In this document: piece by piece, positions 23,162-32,500 of the stretch | How the letters are laid out: each line of letters starts with the position of its first letter | Position numbering within the stretch: position 1 is the stretch's first letter | Assembly: GCA_016783885.1 (NCBI GenBank) | Contig: JADHVR010000035.1 | Coordinates: 1-37,643, forward strand | DNA length: 37,643 nucleotides | Origin: Bacteroidales bacterium | GTDB lineage: Bacteria; Bacteroidota; Bacteroidia; Bacteroidales; JAADJA01 | Direction: 5' to 3' | Position numbers and translations under genes: made by a program | Notes under the pieces: generated by a model | The model's database searches: none | What the model was told of the DNA's origin: nothing | The model's input: only the letters and a program-made list of their open reading frames with translations

Positions 23162-24232
23162 TTGAAAAAAACTCTTGTGAGAAAGAAAGCTATTCTCGTA
23201 TTATTTTTTATAAGTGTTTATTTTATTTCTGATATCAATGCTCAAATCGGAGGTGATAACACTTATGAATTTCTCAACCTGACAAGTTCAGCAAGGATTG
23301 CAGCTATGGGTGGGGATTTCCTTGCAGTAAGCGATAATGATATTACGCTTGCCCCTTCAAATCCATCCATTATTTCTCCCGAAATGCATAACCGGCTTGG
23401 TGTATGTTATGTTGATTTTTTTTCAGATATTAACTATGGTTGTGCAGCATATTCAAGAACTTTTAATAAACTGGGAAGTTTTGTAGCTTCTATGCAATAT
23501 ATTAATTATGGCAAGTTTGATTACGCAGAGGTATCAGGTGAACGTTATGGAACTTTTTACGCAGGCGAAAATGCATTAAGTTTAGGTTGGGGAAGACAAC
23601 TCGATTCTTCTTTTTCAATCGGTTCTAATCTTAAATTCGTTTATTCTTCGCTTGAAAGTTATAAATCCTTCGGGGTTTTGGTTGATGTTGCAGGCACTTA
23701 TAATAGTCGCGACCGGAGGTTTACAGTCTCGCTTATTGCAAAGAATATTGGCAGACAACTTATAGTTTATGATGGAGGAAATATTGAACCCCTCCCTTTT
23801 GAATTACAAGTTGGTTTGTCGCAAAGATTAAAACATTTACCTTTCAGGTATTCTATCCTGATCAATCATCTTGAAAAATGGGACCTCAAGTATGATGATT
23901 CGAATAATATGAATACTGATCCAATATCAGGCGAAGTTGTTAAGGATAGTGGTTTTGAAGATTTTGCAGATAATTTTATGCGTCATATTGTTTTAGGAGG
24001 GGAATTACTCTTAGGAAAAAACTTTAGTATAAGGGGCGGCTATAATTACCAGCGAAGGCAGGAATTAAAAGTTGCATCAAAAACAGCAACTGTTGGCTTT
24101 TCATGGGGTTTTGGATTCAGAGTATCGAAATTCCACTTTAGCTATGCACGTTCAACATACCATCTTAACGGCTCCCCAAATTATATAACTGTTACAACTA
24201 ACCTTTCTGATTTCTACAAAAAAAAGAATTAA
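23162..24232 (+). CDS. porQ: Type IX secretion system protein PorQ
   Basis: An outer-membrane protein of T9SS, thought to act with the PorU-V-Z-Q attachment side of the system. 356 residues with an N-terminal signal peptide (about 9-27, AILVLFFISVYFISDINAQ). The mature part starts GGDNTYEFLNLTSSARIAAM, followed by LAPSNPSIISPEMHNRLGV, INYGKFDYAEVSGERYGTF and FELQVGLSQRLKHLPFRYSI, the pattern of PorQ (FadL/PorV-like barrels). The start TTG at 23162 is used; a GTG at 23177 is an alternative. It stands alone between the rplT terminator and a new promoter before ispH. The C10 protease at 2320 carries the type of sorting signal that this system handles. Confidence 0.88.
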   Translation: MKKTLVRKKAILVLFFISVYFISDINAQIGGDNTYEFLNLTSSARIAAMGGDFLAVSDNDITLAPSNPSIISPEMHNRLGVCYVDFFSDINYGCAAYSRTFNKLGSFVASMQYINYGKFDYAEVSGERYGTFYAGENALSLGWGRQLDSSFSIGSNLKFVYSSLESYKSFGVLVDVAGTYNSRDRRFTVSLIAKNIGRQLIVYDGGNIEPLPFELQVGLSQRLKHLPFRYSILINHLEKWDLKYDDSNNMNTDPISGEVVKDSGFEDFADNFMRHIVLGGELLLGKNFSIRGGYNYQRRQELKVASKTATVGFSWGFGFRVSKFHFSYARSTYHLNGSPNYITVTTNLSDFYKKKN

Positions 24233-24235
24233 ACC

Positions 24236-24243
24236 TATCTTTG
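24236..24243 (+). promoter_or_regulatory. ispH operon promoter -7 box
   Basis: TATCTTTG, a perfect TAnnTTTG, begins 3 bases after the porQ stop and lies 24 bases before the ispH ATG. Confidence 0.6.
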
Positions 24244-24267
24244 TAAGCCTAATTGGAATTTTGTTTA

Positions 24268-25152
24268 ATGAATATATCTATCGATCCTTATTCAGGTTTT
24301 TGTTTCGGAGTGGAAAGAGCAATAAAACTTGCTGAAAATGAACTCGCAGAAAATGATTTATTGTATTGCCTGGGAGATATTGTGCATAATCAGGAAGAAA
24401 TTGACAGGTTAAAACAAATAGGTTTACTGAGTATTGATTACGACAGATATAATAATTCTAAAAATATAAAAGTCCTGATCCGTGCTCATGGAGAACCACC
24501 TTTTACTTACAAACATGCTCAAGAAAACAACATTAATATTATTGATGCAACATGTCCTGTTGTTTTAAAGCTTCAGCAAAGAATAAGAAATGCTTATAAA
24601 GAAATGAAAGAATCTAACGGGCAGGTTATCATTTTCGGAAAGAAAAATCATCCTGAGATTGTCGGACTTGAGGGACAGACGGCGAATACTGCTATTGTAA
24701 TCGAGAGTTCGGATGATATAGATAAGTTAGATTACCGAAAACCTTTGCGATTATTTGTTCAGACAACAAAAAGCACTGATGATTTTAAAGCAATCGTTCA
24801 GGAAATAAAGAAGAGGATTAATAGTGCGAACTCAGATCAGGGTAATTTCAAATATTATAATACTATTTGCGGACAGGTTTCTAACCGGGTTTCACAACTG
24901 AAAAAGTTTTGCCTTAATAATGATGTAGTTATATTTGTAAGTGGTTATAAAAGCTCAAACGGAAAATATCTATATGGTATTTGTAAGTCGGTAAATCCGG
25001 GAAGCCATCACATTTCTTCGGAAACCGAATTGGAGAAAAACTGGTTTAAAAATGCTCAAAGTGTGGGAATAAGCGGTGCAACTTCCACTCCAAAATGGTT
25101 AATGGAAAATGTTGCCCGTGAAATAGCAGGATTATGTATTTACAAAATTTAA
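24268..25152 (+). CDS. ispH: 4-hydroxy-3-methylbut-2-enyl diphosphate reductase
   Basis: Last step of the MEP isoprenoid pathway: an Fe-S enzyme that makes IPP and DMAPP from HMBPP. 294 residues from ATG 24268. The cluster cysteines are Cys12 (GFCFGVERA), Cys96 (IDATCPVV) and Cys201 (TICGQVSNR). Substrate-binding residues are seen as His40 (DIVHNQEE), His74 (IRAHGEPP) and His128 (KKNHPEIVG), and near the end SGATSTPKWLMENV. An upstream in-frame TTG (24253) would add five residues, but ATG fits the family. Its end overlaps the recF start by 19 bases, so translation is coupled. Confidence 0.97.
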   Translation: MNISIDPYSGFCFGVERAIKLAENELAENDLLYCLGDIVHNQEEIDRLKQIGLLSIDYDRYNNSKNIKVLIRAHGEPPFTYKHAQENNINIIDATCPVVLKLQQRIRNAYKEMKESNGQVIIFGKKNHPEIVGLEGQTANTAIVIESSDDIDKLDYRKPLRLFVQTTKSTDDFKAIVQEIKKRINSANSDQGNFKYYNTICGQVSNRVSQLKKFCLNNDVVIFVSGYKSSNGKYLYGICKSVNPGSHHISSETELEKNWFKNAQSVGISGATSTPKWLMENVAREIAGLCIYKI

Positions 25153-26252
25153 TATTAACAAACTTTAAAAATTACAAGGAAGCAAAGTTTGATTTTTCAG
25201 GCAAAATAAACTGCTTTATTGGTTATAACGGGGCAGGCAAGACAAATATACTTGATGCCATCCATTATCTTTCGTTATGTAAAAGTTATTTTAACCCTAT
25301 CGATTTTCAGAATATACAACATGATGCCCCTTTTTTTGCTATTCATGGCACATATCAAAAAAATCATAACCTTGGAGATTTAGTTTCCTGTGTTCAAAAA
25401 AGAAACCATAAAAAACAGTTCAAATTAAACGATAAAGAATATAACAGGCTATCTGACCATATCGGCTTATACCCGCTTGTAATGATATCTCCTTATGACA
25501 GGGATCTTATAAACGAAGGCAGTGACGTGAGACGGAAGTACATCGATTCGGTAATTTCGCAATTTGATAAAATATATCTTGATGATTTGATTAACTATAA
25601 TAAAGCTTTACTCCAGAGAAATATTTTACTTAAAAAATTTACCGAACGAAATTATTTCGACAGAACGTCCCTTGAAATCTGGGATGTTCAGTTGATTAAG
25701 CTTGGCGAAAAGATACATTCAAAAAGAAAGGAATTTTTGGTTGAGTTTATACCATTATTTCAGCATTATTTTAACTTCATTACAAAGGGGAAAGAAAAAG
25801 TAAGCATATCGTATGATTCCCAGCTAAACGATCGTACATTAGAGGAACTGCTCGCAGTTTCGGTTGAAAAGGACAGGATGGCAAAATATACAACCGCAGG
25901 AATACATAAAGATGATTTGCTGATGAATATCGATGGTCACCCTGTTAAAAAGTTCGGTTCACAGGGTCAGCAAAAATCCTATATCATTGCTATTAAACTT
26001 GCTCAATTTGAATATACAAAAAATATTAAAGGTTTCAAGCCCATACTATTACTCGATGATATTTTCGATAAGCTTGATGAAACAAGAGTGAAACAAATTA
26101 TTCAACTTGTAAGCGAAAACAGTTTCGGGCAGGCTTTTATTACCGATACTCAAAAAGAGAGGACAGAAAATATTTTCAGGCAGGTAAAAATCGATCATAA
26201 AATATTCGATATTGTCGAAGGGCAAGCTTTTGAATTGGAAAATAATTATTAA
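25134..26252 (+). CDS. recF: DNA replication and repair protein RecF
   Basis: An SMC-like ATPase that binds gapped DNA and helps load RecA. 372 residues. Walker A is GYNGAGKTNILDA (30-42). The signature motif is KFGSQGQQKSYIIAIKLAQF, and Walker B is PILLLDDIFDKLD (303-315), followed by the D-loop region and FGQAFITDT. It begins inside the end of ispH. The DUF721 (DciA-like) gene follows after 24 bases, an association often seen in Bacteroidota and other phyla. Confidence 0.97.
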   Translation: MYLQNLILTNFKNYKEAKFDFSGKINCFIGYNGAGKTNILDAIHYLSLCKSYFNPIDFQNIQHDAPFFAIHGTYQKNHNLGDLVSCVQKRNHKKQFKLNDKEYNRLSDHIGLYPLVMISPYDRDLINEGSDVRRKYIDSVISQFDKIYLDDLINYNKALLQRNILLKKFTERNYFDRTSLEIWDVQLIKLGEKIHSKRKEFLVEFIPLFQHYFNFITKGKEKVSISYDSQLNDRTLEELLAVSVEKDRMAKYTTAGIHKDDLLMNIDGHPVKKFGSQGQQKSYIIAIKLAQFEYTKNIKGFKPILLLDDIFDKLDETRVKQIIQLVSENSFGQAFITDTQKERTENIFRQVKIDHKIFDIVEGQAFELENNY

Positions 26253-26276
26253 TTTAGTGCTTTAAAATATTAACAC

Positions 26277-26567
26277 TTGAAAGCCACCAACGAACAAACG
26301 CTCAAAGAAGCTATCACAGAACTACTTGAAGCTTATAAACTAAAAGATGGTATAAATGAAACCAGGTTGATTAATTCATGGGACAATGTGGTAGGCGAAT
26401 TGATTTCGAGGCATACGGAAAAATTGTTTATCAGAAAAAAAACCCTTTATATAAAACTTGATTCCGCAGCTTTAAAAAATGAACTTATGTATGCTCGTAA
26501 TAAATTAATAAAATCGCTTAATAAAGCAATAGATGTGGAAGTAATTGAAGATATTGTTTTTATTTAA
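26277..26567 (+). CDS. DUF721 (DciA-like) protein
   Basis: 96 residues with TTG as start (MKATNEQTLKEAITELLEAY). The core NSWDNVVGELISRHTEKLFI and RKKTLYIKLDSAALKNELMY is the KH-like DUF721 domain. In bacteria lacking DnaC/DnaI, DUF721 proteins (DciA) help load the replicative helicase DnaB; that is family knowledge, not seen here. It follows recF by 24 bases. Its last 8 bases overlap the end of sppA on the other strand, so the two genes converge without a terminator between them. Confidence 0.88.
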   Translation: MKATNEQTLKEAITELLEAYKLKDGINETRLINSWDNVVGELISRHTEKLFIRKKTLYIKLDSAALKNELMYARNKLIKSLNKAIDVEVIEDIVFI

Positions 26568-28329
26568 TATCGATTTCAAATGGTAGTCGTGCCTGTACTC
26601 CTTTTATTTGATTTACTTCCTTTATATAATTGTAATACCGGTAATTCTTACCTAATTCTTTTTCTAAAAATTTAAGTTTAGTTTCCCCTATAATATCTTC
26701 CATTATTTGTTCGAATAGTTCTTTTTGTCTTGGTAATTCTATTAATCTGTAATCTTCAAGTGCAGCCAGATCAACTGCTTTACGTATTGCATCATCAAGA
26801 CCTCCTAATTCATCAACCAAACCAATCTTTAATGCATCCACGCCACTCCATACTCTTCCCTGGGCAATTTCGTTTACCTCTTCATTTGTCATATTTCTTC
26901 CATTTGCAACATGATTAATAAAAGTTTCATAAATCTTATCAACTTTTACCTGTATTATGTGATACTGATATTCTGATAAGGGTTTTGTAACTGAGGGGAA
27001 ATCGGAATTTTCATTTGTTTTCACTTCATCAAATGTTATTCCGAGTTTATTATTAAAAAATTTCTGAAAGTTAGGTATTAATCCGAAAACCCCGATAGAG
27101 CCTGTAATTGTAGTTGGATCGGCAATAATTTTATCAGCGCCGCACGAAATATAATAACCTCCTGAGGCAGCAACATTACCCATCGAGACGACAATGGGTT
27201 TTTCTTGTTTTGCAAGCATAACTTCTCTTAAAATAATATCCGAAGCAATGGCATCACCTCCTGGTGAATTTACACGCAAAACAATAGCCTTGATTGATTT
27301 ATCTAACCTGGCGTTTCTTATTTCCCGTGCAATTTTATCGGAGCCTATCATTTGATCACTGCCTTCCCCCTGGGCTATACTACCTATGGCATAGATTACG
27401 GCAACTTTATTTCGGCTTCTTTTTGTCTTATCCTTCTTTACTTTGGCTTTATTATATTTATTTAATGAAATCAGATTATTTTTCTTTACTTGCTCTGTGT
27501 TCAGTTTATCTGCCAATATCGAAAGGAACTGATCCATAAAAACTAATGAATCGACGATGTGCAGCTTATAAACGTCTTCTGCTTGCTGAGTCTCTAATTT
27601 ATCGGCTATAATATTTAATTTTTCAACTTCAATATTTCTTGAATAAGAAATCTCCTCAATCGAACTTTTCCACATTGACGAAATAAAAGCAAGGGTTTGT
27701 TCTTTGTTTGCTTCACTCATTTTATCGAGAATTAAAGGCTCAATTGCACTTTTAAATTTCCCATGACGTATTATTTGCGGCTCTATTTCGAGTTTTTCAA
27801 GTAATCCCTTAATAAATACAACCTCGCCATTAAACCCCCTGAAATCGACTATTCCTTCCGGATTCAGGTAAATTTTATCTGCTACCGAAGCCAGATAATA
27901 TGCTTTTTGTGTGAGCATTTCACCATAAGCATAAATAAATTTACCTGTTTCTTTGAAATCTGCGAGTGCTTTTCTTATCTCTGAAATTGTTGCCAGCCCC
28001 GAAGGTATTTCCATTAAGTCAAGATAAATGCCTTCAATTCTGTCATCCGTTTTAGCTTTTTCCAGATTCTTTAAAATCCCGTTAAGTCCGAGATTTGTTT
28101 TAAAAGACCCAAAATCATAACCAAAATCTACCAGGTTTTTTGATGTCCTGTCTTCAATACGGTAGTCGAATTTTAAATGTAATAAAGTTTTATCATTGAC
28201 GACTACTTCTTCTGATTTGGCGAATGAGAGCATAGCCATCATTATTCCCATAAATATAAAGAATAAGATAATGGATATCAGGAAAAATCCCAACATCGAG
28301 GCAAACATAAATTTAAAAAAGTCTTTCAT
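26560..28329 (-). CDS. sppA: Signal peptide peptidase SppA, 67-kDa type
   Basis: A membrane-bound serine protease that degrades cleaved signal peptides. The protein from ATG 28329 has 589 residues (MKDFFKFMFASMLGFFLISI); a longer form starting 9 codons upstream is possible. There is one N-terminal membrane segment and then two tandem SppA/ClpP-like domains, as in E. coli SppA. The catalytic Lys is in RHGKFKSAIEPLILDKMS (N-terminal half) and the catalytic Ser in GNVAASGGYYISCGADKI (C-terminal half), followed by TTITGSIGVFGLIPNFQKFF. Its 3' end overlaps the DUF721 gene by 8 bases. Confidence 0.96.
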   Translation of the reverse strand: MKDFFKFMFASMLGFFLISIILFFIFMGIMMAMLSFAKSEEVVVNDKTLLHLKFDYRIEDRTSKNLVDFGYDFGSFKTNLGLNGILKNLEKAKTDDRIEGIYLDLMEIPSGLATISEIRKALADFKETGKFIYAYGEMLTQKAYYLASVADKIYLNPEGIVDFRGFNGEVVFIKGLLEKLEIEPQIIRHGKFKSAIEPLILDKMSEANKEQTLAFISSMWKSSIEEISYSRNIEVEKLNIIADKLETQQAEDVYKLHIVDSLVFMDQFLSILADKLNTEQVKKNNLISLNKYNKAKVKKDKTKRSRNKVAVIYAIGSIAQGEGSDQMIGSDKIAREIRNARLDKSIKAIVLRVNSPGGDAIASDIILREVMLAKQEKPIVVSMGNVAASGGYYISCGADKIIADPTTITGSIGVFGLIPNFQKFFNNKLGITFDEVKTNENSDFPSVTKPLSEYQYHIIQVKVDKIYETFINHVANGRNMTNEEVNEIAQGRVWSGVDALKIGLVDELGGLDDAIRKAVDLAALEDYRLIELPRQKELFEQIMEDIIGETKLKFLEKELGKNYRYYNYIKEVNQIKGVQARLPFEIDIK

Positions 28330-28423
28330 AACATATAATTTTTTTATTTTATGCAATATTAATGAAAAATTCGATTTGTTTCTATTCCCTTAAATTTTTT
28401 TTAGGGATATATTAACAAGTAGC

Positions 28424-28453
28424 TTGATATATATTTTCTTAATTGTATTTTTG
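28424..28453 (+). promoter_or_regulatory. folK promoter, full consensus
   Basis: TTG at 28424-28426, a 19-base spacer, TATTTTTG at 28446-28453; the folK ATG is 29 bases further on. Confidence 0.7.
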
Positions 28454-28482
28454 TTGTTTCAAATTGAATACTAATTGAAAGT

Positions 28483-29001
28483 ATGAGTAAGACATCATTA
28501 TTACTTGGAGGTAATATTGGCAACAGAATGCAATTATTAGCTAATGCCATTAAAATGATAGATGAAAAAATTGGTAAAATTGTAAAGTCATCTTCCGTTT
28601 ATGAAACAGAACCCTGGGGCTTCCAAAGTGAAAAGCCTTTTCTTAACCAGGTAATAATAGTCGAAACCGGATTAAGCCCAAAAGAAATATTAAAAGAATT
28701 ACTGGATATTGAGAAAAATCTTGGCAGGAAGCGAATCTCAACTCGTTACGAGTCCCGCTCAATTGATATTGATATATTGATGTACGATAATATAATAATA
28801 GATGAAGAAGATTTACAGATACCTCATCCCCGTCTGCACAAGAGAAGATTTGCATTAATTCCGCTGGCAGAAATTGCCGGTGATATTATACATCCTGTTT
28901 TTAAAGTAAGATTGGAAGTTTTAGCTCACAAATGTGAAGATAATTTGAAAGTGGAGTTATACGAAAATGTGGGATTTATTAAAATACGTGTTAAGCGATG
29001 A
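28483..29001 (+). CDS. folK: 6-hydroxymethyl-7,8-dihydropterin pyrophosphokinase (HPPK)
   Basis: Transfers pyrophosphate from ATP to 6-hydroxymethyl-dihydropterin in folate synthesis. 172 residues. Recognisable are LLLGGNIGNRMQLLANAI at the start, SSSVYETEPWGFQSEKPFLN (pterin side), LLDIEKNLGRKR and the nucleotide/Mg motif SRSIDIDILMYDN, then IPHPRLHKRRFALIPLAEI. Its TGA overlaps the ATG of the nucleoside kinase by 4 bases (ATGA), so both are translated from one mRNA. It is driven by the consensus promoter at 28424. Confidence 0.97.
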   Translation: MSKTSLLLGGNIGNRMQLLANAIKMIDEKIGKIVKSSSVYETEPWGFQSEKPFLNQVIIVETGLSPKEILKELLDIEKNLGRKRISTRYESRSIDIDILMYDNIIIDEEDLQIPHPRLHKRRFALIPLAEIAGDIIHPVFKVRLEVLAHKCEDNLKVELYENVGFIKIRVKR

Positions 29002-29636
29002 AATACAACTATATTGTTATTGAAGGGAATATTGGTGCAGGAAAAACATCACTGGCAAAAATGATTGCCAAAGATTACAATGCAAAACTTATCCTTGAAC
29101 GATTTGAAGACAATTCATTTCTGCCTAAATTTTACAATGACCCTGACAGATATGCTTTTCCTCTTGAGATGTCATTTCTGGCTGACAGGTTTCAACAATT
29201 AAAAGAGGATTTAGCCTCACACGATTTATTCAAATCTTTTACAATTGCTGATTATTTTATTGATAAATCATTGATATTTGCTCGTAAAACCTTGCAAGAC
29301 GATGAATTTGTGTTATATTCAAGACTTTTTGAAATTATCAATTCTTCGCTGCCCAAGCCCGATTTAATCATTTTTCTGTTCGCTAAAATCGACTGTTTAA
29401 AGCATAATATCTTACAAAGAGGAAGAGAGTATGAGAAAAATATTAAGGTCTCTTATTTAGAGAAGATTCAATCAGGTTATTTAGATTATTTTAAAATAAT
29501 AAAAGGTACAAGAATACTGATCGTAGATACAGGAAACACTGATTTTGTAAAAAATTCAGATGATTATTTTAAAATAACCGAATTATTATACAAAGATTAC
29601 TCTACCGGAATACACAGAATTACATTTAATGAATAA
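28998..29636 (+). CDS. Deoxynucleoside kinase (dCK/dGK family)
   Basis: Phosphorylates deoxynucleosides for salvage. 212 residues with the P-loop IEGNIGAGKTSLAKMIA (8-24), ERFEDNSFLPKFYND, the DYFIDKSLIFARKTL segment after the active-site region, and the arginine-rich lid LQRGREYEKNI. This is the dNK family common in Bacteroidota, often fused or adjacent to folK; here the two are separate and overlap by 4 bases. Which base it prefers (dA, dG or dC) cannot be read from the sequence. No terminator is apparent downstream. Confidence 0.93.
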   Translation: MKYNYIVIEGNIGAGKTSLAKMIAKDYNAKLILERFEDNSFLPKFYNDPDRYAFPLEMSFLADRFQQLKEDLASHDLFKSFTIADYFIDKSLIFARKTLQDDEFVLYSRLFEIINSSLPKPDLIIFLFAKIDCLKHNILQRGREYEKNIKVSYLEKIQSGYLDYFKIIKGTRILIVDTGNTDFVKNSDDYFKITELLYKDYSTGIHRITFNE

Positions 29637-29663
29637 AAAGATAATTAAAAGTTGAATATTGAA

Positions 29664-29671
29664 TATCTTTG
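29664..29671 (+). promoter_or_regulatory. Second possible promoter in the long gap before the OMP gene
   Basis: TATCTTTG matches TAnnTTTG. Transcription would begin near 29678 and run across a 20-codon frame (29716-29778) that has GGAAGG before its ATG. The gap 29637-30056 is otherwise very A+T-rich with no gene visible. Confidence 0.35.
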
Positions 29672-29982
29672 TATTCTATACATAAACTGCCACTAAATAA
29701 AATTGGAAGGAAATTATGAAGAAATTGACAAACACAATTATCAAACAATTTGAGCCGATAAAAATAGTGTTGATGTAATTTTTTTTCAAATATCAATTGT
29801 TAATAAACCAAGGGGGATTTATTGTAAAAAGCAGAAAATCAGAACAATTAACGCAAAAAGATAAATTGCTAAAAAATAATAAAAAATAATTTTTCTTAAA
29901 ATAATTATCAGATATAATTAAATATTATATACTTTTGAGAAAAATTATATTAAAACTAGACCAAAATAATTTCAGGTTTTAT

Positions 29983-30012
29983 TTGAAATAAAAAAAATTT
30001 GCTATATATTTG
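29983..30012 (+). promoter_or_regulatory. Promoter of the OmpA/TPR outer-membrane gene, full consensus
   Basis: TTG at 29983-29985, a 19-base spacer, TATATTTG at 30005-30012; the ATG at 30057 follows 44 bases later. Confidence 0.7.
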
Positions 30013-30056
30013 GAAAAAATTTAAGAAAAGTATTTATAAGCATAAAATTAATCATT

Positions 30057-32432
30057 ATGAAAAAAAATTATCAGATTGTATCAGTTTTATTATTAGCACT
30101 CCTTTTTTCTATCCCGAGTGCATTATTGGCACAAAACGCCAATAGAGATGAGAGTACTGGGAAGCTCTATTATCAATGGTATGTAAATCTAAATGGAGGC
30201 ATAACCCAAAGTTATTGTGACATTCAGGCAGGGGATTATCATTTTAATATGTTAGGTAAGGATGACATGTCATTAGGTTTTGGTTTGAGGTTAGGGAAAC
30301 ATTTAAGTCCTGTTTTCGGGTTATATGGCTCCTTTATCAAAGCCCCTTTGAAAGGTACAAGCGGGGTTGATACTAAGAATATGTATTTTGAAACCGATTT
30401 AATGGATTATATTCTGGGGACTACATTTAGTTTTTCGAATTTATTTTTTGGGTATAAACCCAGGTTAATTAACATATATGGTACTGTGGGAATAGGTTTT
30501 GTTAGTTTTTCATCGAAGTCCTATAGGCAAGAAACTAATGCTCTTGTTGATGAATACCCAAACACTACTGAAACAATGATTCCTACAGGTATCGGTGTTG
30601 ATTTCAGGCTAAATAACCATTGGGATATAAATTTAGAAAGCACAATCCGGTGGTTCGACTCGGATAAACTTGACGGATACATTAGCGGTGAAAAGAACGA
30701 TGCATATTACTTCACTTCTTTAGGGGTAGGATATAGTTTTGGCAAAGGAAAAGCAGGTGTTAAGATGCAAATTGAAACAGAACCTTGTATTCTTGCTTTG
30801 CATGGTGATTCTATTCCTGTTGAAATTAAAGGGTCTTTCCCAGAATCATTTAACAAAAAATCTGTTGTAGATTTTACTCCCGTTCTGAAATACGGAGACA
30901 AAAGCAAACAACTTGAAACGATGTATTTTCAGGGAGAAGAAGTTGCTGATGAATATAAAAAACCTGGAGCAATTGCTATGCCTGCTACAGGTGGTTCCTT
31001 TACATATAAAACTTATGTAAAATATGAACCGGGTATGGATATCTGTGAACTTTATGTAGATCCAATGGCATCTATAAAAGGCAGGACACCTTTCAGTATG
31101 AGTGACAGAAAAATAGCTGACGGTCTTATTATGACTTCAAAGAGAATCGACAATATTGAACATTTATTATTGGCTCCTCATGGATTTGAAAGAGATATTG
31201 TTGTTTCTGAAATGGGTACTATATATTATATAGTAAACAGATATAACTTAAATTTCAATTATCGGTTGAACAAAGAAGATAAAGCCAAAGAAGAGTTAAA
31301 TAATATGAACGAATTTCTTAAAAGAGGTTGGAAAATAAAAAATATTGACATAAATGCATGGGCATCTCCCGAGGGAGAAGAATCATTCAACCAGGGATTA
31401 TCTCAAAGAAGGTCAGAATCGGCACATAAATATATTCAAAACGAATATAAGAAATATATCAAAAAGAAAGCAAAAGAACCGGGTGTAAAAGTTGAAGATA
31501 TTGAACAAGAAATTGATTTCAATCTTTCGGCTAATGGTGAGGATTGGAGTGGATTTATGAAAGCAATTAAGGCTTCAGATATTAAAGATAAGAATATTAT
31601 TGCAAATGTCATTAATTCACAGCCTGATCTTACAAAAAGAGAACAAGAGATCAGGAATATGACCGTTATCTATAAAGAGATTGAAGATGATATTCTTCCA
31701 CCATTAAGAAGGTCTGAAATAAATGTAATTTGTTATGAACCTTCATTAAGTGATGATGAAATTGCACAATATGCAACATCTTCTCCGGATTCATTAAATA
31801 TTAATGAATTGCTTTACGCAGTTACATTAACTGATGATATGAATGCTAAACTTAACATTTGCAAAATTGTAATAGATATATACCCCGATGACTGGAGAGG
31901 ATACAACAATGCCGGCTTTGTAAGCATTGAATTAGGCGACTATGATGCAGCCGATAATTATTTTAACAAAGCGAGAACTATAGCTGGTAATAACGGAATA
32001 GTTCTTAATAATGCAGGTGCAATGGCATCAAAAATGAAAGACTTTAATAAGGCGAAGGCTAATTATCTGGCTGCCCAGAAACAAGGTGTTGATGTAGGTT
32101 ACAATATGGGAATTGTTAAAATAGCAGATGGAAATTACAATGGGGCAATAAATTCATTTAGCGGTAGTAAATGTGATTACAACTTAGCTTTAGCTCAAAC
32201 TTTAAGTGGTAATTATAATGCAGCAACATCTACCTTAAATTGTGCAGAAAAATCTGCTGAAGTTTATTACTTACAAGCAATAGTAGGTGCAAGAACTAAC
32301 AACGATAATATGGTATTTGAGAATCTGAAGAAAGCAATAGTTGAAGATGGCACTTATAAGACTGTAGTAATAGAGGACAGGGAATTTATTAATTATTATA
32401 GTAACCCTGATTTCCAGAATGCAATAAAATAA
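30057..32432 (+). CDS. Outer-membrane protein with N-terminal barrel, OmpA-like domain and TPR end, 791 aa
   Basis: Residues 1-25 are a signal peptide ending LLAQ. Residues of about 38-235 look like a small outer-membrane beta barrel (alternating aromatic strands, YYQWYVNLNGGITQSYCD to YYFTSLGVGYSFGKGK). A middle beta-rich part follows. Around 410-500 an OmpA-like peptidoglycan-binding pattern appears: INAWASPEGEESFNQGLSQR followed by RSESAHKYI. From about 600 to the end there are TPR-like helices (GYNNAGFVSIELGDYDAADN, NNAGAMASKMKDFNKAKANY). Such barrel-OmpA-TPR proteins are known in Bacteroidota, probably linking outer membrane and cell wall, but the exact role is unknown. It has a textbook promoter and a strong terminator, so it is monocistronic and probably well expressed. 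Confidence 0.82.
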   Translation: MKKNYQIVSVLLLALLFSIPSALLAQNANRDESTGKLYYQWYVNLNGGITQSYCDIQAGDYHFNMLGKDDMSLGFGLRLGKHLSPVFGLYGSFIKAPLKGTSGVDTKNMYFETDLMDYILGTTFSFSNLFFGYKPRLINIYGTVGIGFVSFSSKSYRQETNALVDEYPNTTETMIPTGIGVDFRLNNHWDINLESTIRWFDSDKLDGYISGEKNDAYYFTSLGVGYSFGKGKAGVKMQIETEPCILALHGDSIPVEIKGSFPESFNKKSVVDFTPVLKYGDKSKQLETMYFQGEEVADEYKKPGAIAMPATGGSFTYKTYVKYEPGMDICELYVDPMASIKGRTPFSMSDRKIADGLIMTSKRIDNIEHLLLAPHGFERDIVVSEMGTIYYIVNRYNLNFNYRLNKEDKAKEELNNMNEFLKRGWKIKNIDINAWASPEGEESFNQGLSQRRSESAHKYIQNEYKKYIKKKAKEPGVKVEDIEQEIDFNLSANGEDWSGFMKAIKASDIKDKNIIANVINSQPDLTKREQEIRNMTVIYKEIEDDILPPLRRSEINVICYEPSLSDDEIAQYATSSPDSLNINELLYAVTLTDDMNAKLNICKIVIDIYPDDWRGYNNAGFVSIELGDYDAADNYFNKARTIAGNNGIVLNNAGAMASKMKDFNKAKANYLAAQKQGVDVGYNMGIVKIADGNYNGAINSFSGSKCDYNLALAQTLSGNYNAATSTLNCAEKSAEVYYLQAIVGARTNNDNMVFENLKKAIVEDGTYKTVVIEDREFINYYSNPDFQNAIK

Positions 32433-32458
32433 ATACATGTGATAATTTTTTAGAAGTG

Positions 32459-32487
32459 AAAAAGGCTGCAATTTGCAGCCTTTTTTA
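32459..32487. terminator. Bidirectional terminator
   Basis: A 12-bp stem (32459-32470 with 32474-32485, GGCTGCA core) with loop ATT, followed by T on the plus strand and preceded by A, so it serves both the OMP gene and the convergent methyltransferase gene. Confidence 0.88.
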
Positions 32488-32500
32488 TTTCTATGAATTT

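Noticed and set aside
29716-29778. A 20-codon frame as a gene
   Set aside because: Too short, with no family and no conservation to inspect; kept only as a possible leader peptide.
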